NCBI RefSeq assembly: GCF_004339595.1
Contig: NZ_SMFU01000015.1
Coordinates: 62,001 to 126,000, forward strand
Direction of reading: 5' to 3'
Source: Marinobacterium mangrovicola
GTDB lineage: Bacteria; Pseudomonadota; Gammaproteobacteria; Pseudomonadales; Balneatricaceae
Length of the DNA stretch: 64,000 nucleotides
Shown: piece by piece, positions 61,705 through 64,000 of the stretch
Numbering within the stretch: the first letter of the stretch is position 1
Layout of the letters: each line of letters opens with the position of its first letter
The notes under the pieces: generated by a model
What the model saw: only the letters and a program-made list of their open reading frames with translations
Told to the model about the DNA's origin: nothing
The model's database searches: none
Made by a program: the position numbers and the translations under genes

Positions 61705-62434
61705 CATCGATCCAGATCAGGCTGGCCATGCGGCCAGTCTGACCATCACGCCGATAAGAATAGAAGTAATCGCTTTCGGTAAAGGTGCAGTAGTCCCCGC
61801 CCGACACCTCACTGACACCGGCCGCATTCAGTCGCAAACGCGCAAGCTGATAAATGTCTGCAAGCCATTTACTAGGATCCGTTGGACTGGTCTGAAACGC
61901 CGCTTCGCAATCCGGTAATGCACGCACAAACTGTTCTCGCACCTCATCACCCACTTCAAACGCCAGAGGGCCGATGGCAGGACCCAGCCATACCAGCAGA
62001 TCCTCAGGGTCTGGAAAATGAGCCAGCGTCGCCTCCAGTACACCGGACGCCAAGCCACGCCATCCTGCATGAGCGGCAGCAACGCGCTTCCCCTGGCGAT
62101 CGGTGATCAAGACCGGCAGACAGTCCGCCGTCATCACGACACAGGCAAGACCGGGCGTACCGGTCCAGCATCCATCCGCCTCACGCACCTGGCTATCGGC
62201 TATCGCTTCAACCACACGCACACCGTGAACCTGGCTCAGCCATTGTGGCGGCTGCACCAGACCAAGAGCGTTCAGCAGCACCTTTCGGTTCTCTGCCACA
62301 GCCGCAGCGGCATCACCAACGTGATCGCCCAGATTCAGGCCATCAAAAGGTGTTTCGCTGACCCCGTCCAAGCGGGTCGTTGTGAGAGCATGAATATGGG
62401 CAGGCGCCTGCCAGTCTGCGCGGATCAGCTTCAT
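61694..62434 (-). CDS. pgeF: PgeF/YfiH polyphenol oxidase family protein
   Basis: This 246-aa protein has the Cu/Zn-laccase-like motifs Gly-Leu-Asn-Leu-Gly-Asp-His-Val-Gly-Asp, Ala-Asp-Cys-Leu-Pro-Val-Leu, Ala-His-Ala-Gly-Trp-Arg-Gly-Leu and Tyr-Arg-Arg-Asp-Gly-Gln-Thr-Gly-Arg. In E. coli PgeF (YfiH) removes wrongly incorporated L-Ser from peptidoglycan precursors. Its start overlaps the stop of rluD by 4 nt, the conserved arrangement. Confidence 0.93.
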   Translation of the reverse strand: MKLIRADWQAPAHIHALTTTRLDGVSETPFDGLNLGDHVGDAAAAVAENRKVLLNALGLVQPPQWLSQVHGVRVVEAIADSQVREADGCWTGTPGLACVVMTADCLPVLITDRQGKRVAAAHAGWRGLASGVLEATLAHFPDPEDLLVWLGPAIGPLAFEVGDEVREQFVRALPDCEAAFQTSPTDPSKWLADIYQLARLRLNAAGVSEVSGGDYCTFTESDYFYSYRRDGQTGRMASLIWIDANP

Positions 62435-63414
62435 AATTCGTAGTCGTAGGTTTCTGCGTCGCGTTTCAATACCGCCAGCAAGCGCTGCATATCTTCCGGG
62501 AGATCGATTTCCCAGGACATCGCTTCGCCGGTTTCAGGATGAAAGAGCTCCAGACGCTTGGCATGCAGAGCCTGGCGTTTGAAGTTTTTTAATACTTCAC
62601 GCATGGCGCCACTGCAGCCTTTAGGTAACTGGAAGCGACCGCCGTACTGCGGGTCACCCACCAGCGGATAATTGATATGCGCCATATGCACGCGAATCTG
62701 GTGAGTACGGCCTGTTTCGAGCTTGAGACGAATATGGGTATGGACGCGGAATTTCTCCAGCAAGCGGTAGTGGGTAACAGCCTCTTTACCCACGCCAACC
62801 ACAGCCATTTTCTGACGATGACGCGGATGACGCCCCATCGGCTCATCGACACATCCGCCACCGGTCATGACACCGTTGACCACCGCTTCATACTCACGTC
62901 CCATGCTGCGCTCCTGCAGCTGGGCAACAAGATCGGTCTGGGCCGGAATCGTCTTGGCCACGACCATCAGCCCTGTGGTCTCTTTGTCCAATCGGTGCAC
63001 GATACCAGCCCTTGGTACCTGCGCAATTTCAGGACAATGGTGCAACAGAGCGTTGAGCAGCGTACCCTCGGCATGCCCCGCCGCGGGATGAACCACCAGG
63101 CCTGCTGGCTTGTTCAGCACCAGGATCTGGTCATCCTCATAGATGATATCCAGGGGGATGTCCTGAGCCGCGTGCTCATCGATCATCTCAAGCTTGGCAT
63201 CGACCTTGATACTTTCCCCACCAGCGAGCTTGTCACGCGGCCTGCGCACCTCGCCATCGACGGTCAGCGCACCATCCTTGATCCAGCCTTGCAGCCTGGA
63301 GCGGGAATAATCGGGGAAAAGCTGGGCCACCGCCTGATCCAGCCGTAATCCGTACATTTCATCTGGCACTTCGGCCTGCAGTTGCAACTGTTCTGACATC
63401 GACTCGCTACTCAT
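62431..63414 (-). CDS. rluD: 23S rRNA pseudouridine synthase RluD
   Basis: This 327-aa protein has an N-terminal S4 RNA-binding domain (about residues 22-85) and the catalytic [10 protein letters not shown]. It makes pseudouridines 1911, 1915 and 1917 in helix 69. Met 63399 may be the true start, since homologues begin at that point (Met-Ser-Glu-Gln-Leu-Gln-Leu aligning to E. coli). Divergent from bamD with 117 nt between, as in E. coli. Confidence 0.95.
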   Translation of the reverse strand: MSSESMSEQLQLQAEVPDEMYGLRLDQAVAQLFPDYSRSRLQGWIKDGALTVDGEVRRPRDKLAGGESIKVDAKLEMIDEHAAQDIPLDIIYEDDQILVLNKPAGLVVHPAAGHAEGTLLNALLHHCPEIAQVPRAGIVHRLDKETTGLMVVAKTIPAQTDLVAQLQERSMGREYEAVVNGVMTGGGCVDEPMGRHPRHRQKMAVVGVGKEAVTHYRLLEKFRVHTHIRLKLETGRTHQIRVHMAHINYPLVGDPQYGGRFQLPKGCSGAMREVLKNFKRQALHAKRLELFHPETGEAMSWEIDLPEDMQRLLAVLKRDAETYDYEL

Positions 63415-63531
63415 CCGGACGGATGTTTTGGTTGGGTTCGCGTTGTGTTTAAATACGACTCTATTTTTACCGATTATACCCGAATCTGGCCCGCTCCGCC
63501 GAGCGCGCCCCCTGTGTCAGGATTGATAAAC

Positions 63532-64000
63532 ATGCGACTCGTGAAAACCTGCGCCGCGCTGGTCCTCGTCAGCCTACTCTCCGCCTGCACCTGGTGGAGT
63601 GAGAACGCGGACGTCGAACCAGACATCCCGGAACAGCAGCTGTACGACGAAGCACTCAGTGCCATGGACGACGGCAATTACTCTCTGGCGGTTGAACGCT
63701 TGCAACTACTTGAAGCGCGCTACCCCTTCGGACGCTATTCCGAGCAGGCCCAGCTGGAACTGATCTACGCCTACTTCCGAACCTTTGAACCGGATTCCGC
63801 TGCCGCTGCTGCAGACCGTTTCATCCGTCTGCACCCGAACCACGATAACGTAGACTACGCCTACTACATGAAAGGACTCACAGCGTTCGAGAAGGACCGT
63901 TCCTTCCTGACCCGCTATCTCCCGCTGGATGAAACCCAGCGTGATCCAGGCGCTGCCCGTGATTCCTTCGAAAGCTTCGCAACGCTGGTCGATCGCTATC
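63532..64000 (+). CDS. bamD: Outer membrane assembly lipoprotein BamD (N-terminal part, runs off the window)
   Basis: The first 156 codons are present. The lipobox is Leu-Leu-Ser-Ala-Cys at residues 15-19. Tetratricopeptide-type helices follow with [10 protein letters not shown], [13 protein letters not shown] and [11 protein letters not shown]. BamD helps insert beta-barrel proteins into the outer membrane. The gene runs past the right end, so the C-terminal TPRs are not seen. Confidence 0.93.
   Translation, partial: MRLVKTCAALVLVSLLSACTWWSENADVEPDIPEQQLYDEALSAMDDGNYSLAVERLQLLEARYPFGRYSEQAQLELIYAYFRTFEPDSAAAAADRFIRLHPNHDNVDYAYYMKGLTAFEKDRSFLTRYLPLDETQRDPGAARDSFESFATLVDRY

Overview
The window reads as the chromosome of a gammaproteobacterium. 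The bamD / rluD-pgeF arrangement, a clpB with an apparent sigma-32 promoter, a Zn-type HemB, the FadL family protein and the GC-rich codon usage all fit. Gene content (TAXI-TRAP transporter, PhoX, GalB-like hydratase, ImuABC, cop and ars clusters) suggests a marine or sediment Oceanospirillales-like organism. That last step is an inference; I see no rRNA, tRNA, CRISPR array, integrase or intact insertion sequence.

Layout. 0-3 kb: the 5' end of a FadL-type porin, then three YeeE/YedE-type sulfur-compound channel genes. 2.8-6 kb: a lipoprotein, small membrane and PH-domain proteins, and a YidB protein. 6-8 kb: a NapC/NirT-type quinol dehydrogenase and an octaheme hydroxylamine-oxidoreductase-like cytochrome. 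8-17.6 kb: clpB, a VOC protein, an aldehyde dehydrogenase, phoX with a PhoB box, a GalB-like protein and hemB. 18.3-38.7 kb: a large copper-handling region. 39-45.4 kb: an arsenic operon (an ArsC-ArsR fusion, ArsH, Acr3, a permease, a thioredoxin, the ArsJ-associated GAPDH, ArsJ). 46.7-54.3 kb: the SOS mutasome genes imuC, imuB and imuA, split by an MFS-USP exporter and its MarR regulator. 54.3-61.7 kb: a LysR-controlled aminotransferase / BKACE / TAXI-TRAP cluster. 61.7-64 kb: pgeF, rluD and the start of bamD.

The copper region is the most interesting part. Two promoters at 23.7 and 31.3 kb carry the same palindromic cop box (TTACA-N4-TGTAA) at the same 32-nt distance from the same CATACT -10 element. 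Each drives a leftward operon, and both operons contain a small HMA-fold-like protein that has lost the CxxC motif and instead ends in a Cys-Cys-x-Lys-Val-Pro tail. Operon 1 also encodes a CopA ATPase, a cupredoxin, DUF2933, NfeD and a thymidine/AMP phosphorylase-family enzyme. Operon 2 starts with an undescribed 45-aa ORF, then the second HMA-like paralogue, a Met-rich periplasmic protein, a cytochrome c, an APC-like permease and a decayed HMA gene. CopA oxidase, CopB, an ABC membrane domain without ATPase, a CopS/CopR-like two-component system, a second multicopper oxidase with a DsbA-like partner, and c-type cytochromes complete the region.

In E. coli, clpB lies directly after bamD / rluD-pgeF. 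Here the same strand order is kept, but about 51 kb of accessory genes lie between pgeF and clpB, which suggests a recombination or insertion hotspot. A roughly 220-250-bp highly structured repeat occurs twice (3.9 and 11.5 kb). Its stems differ in sequence between the copies but keep pairing.
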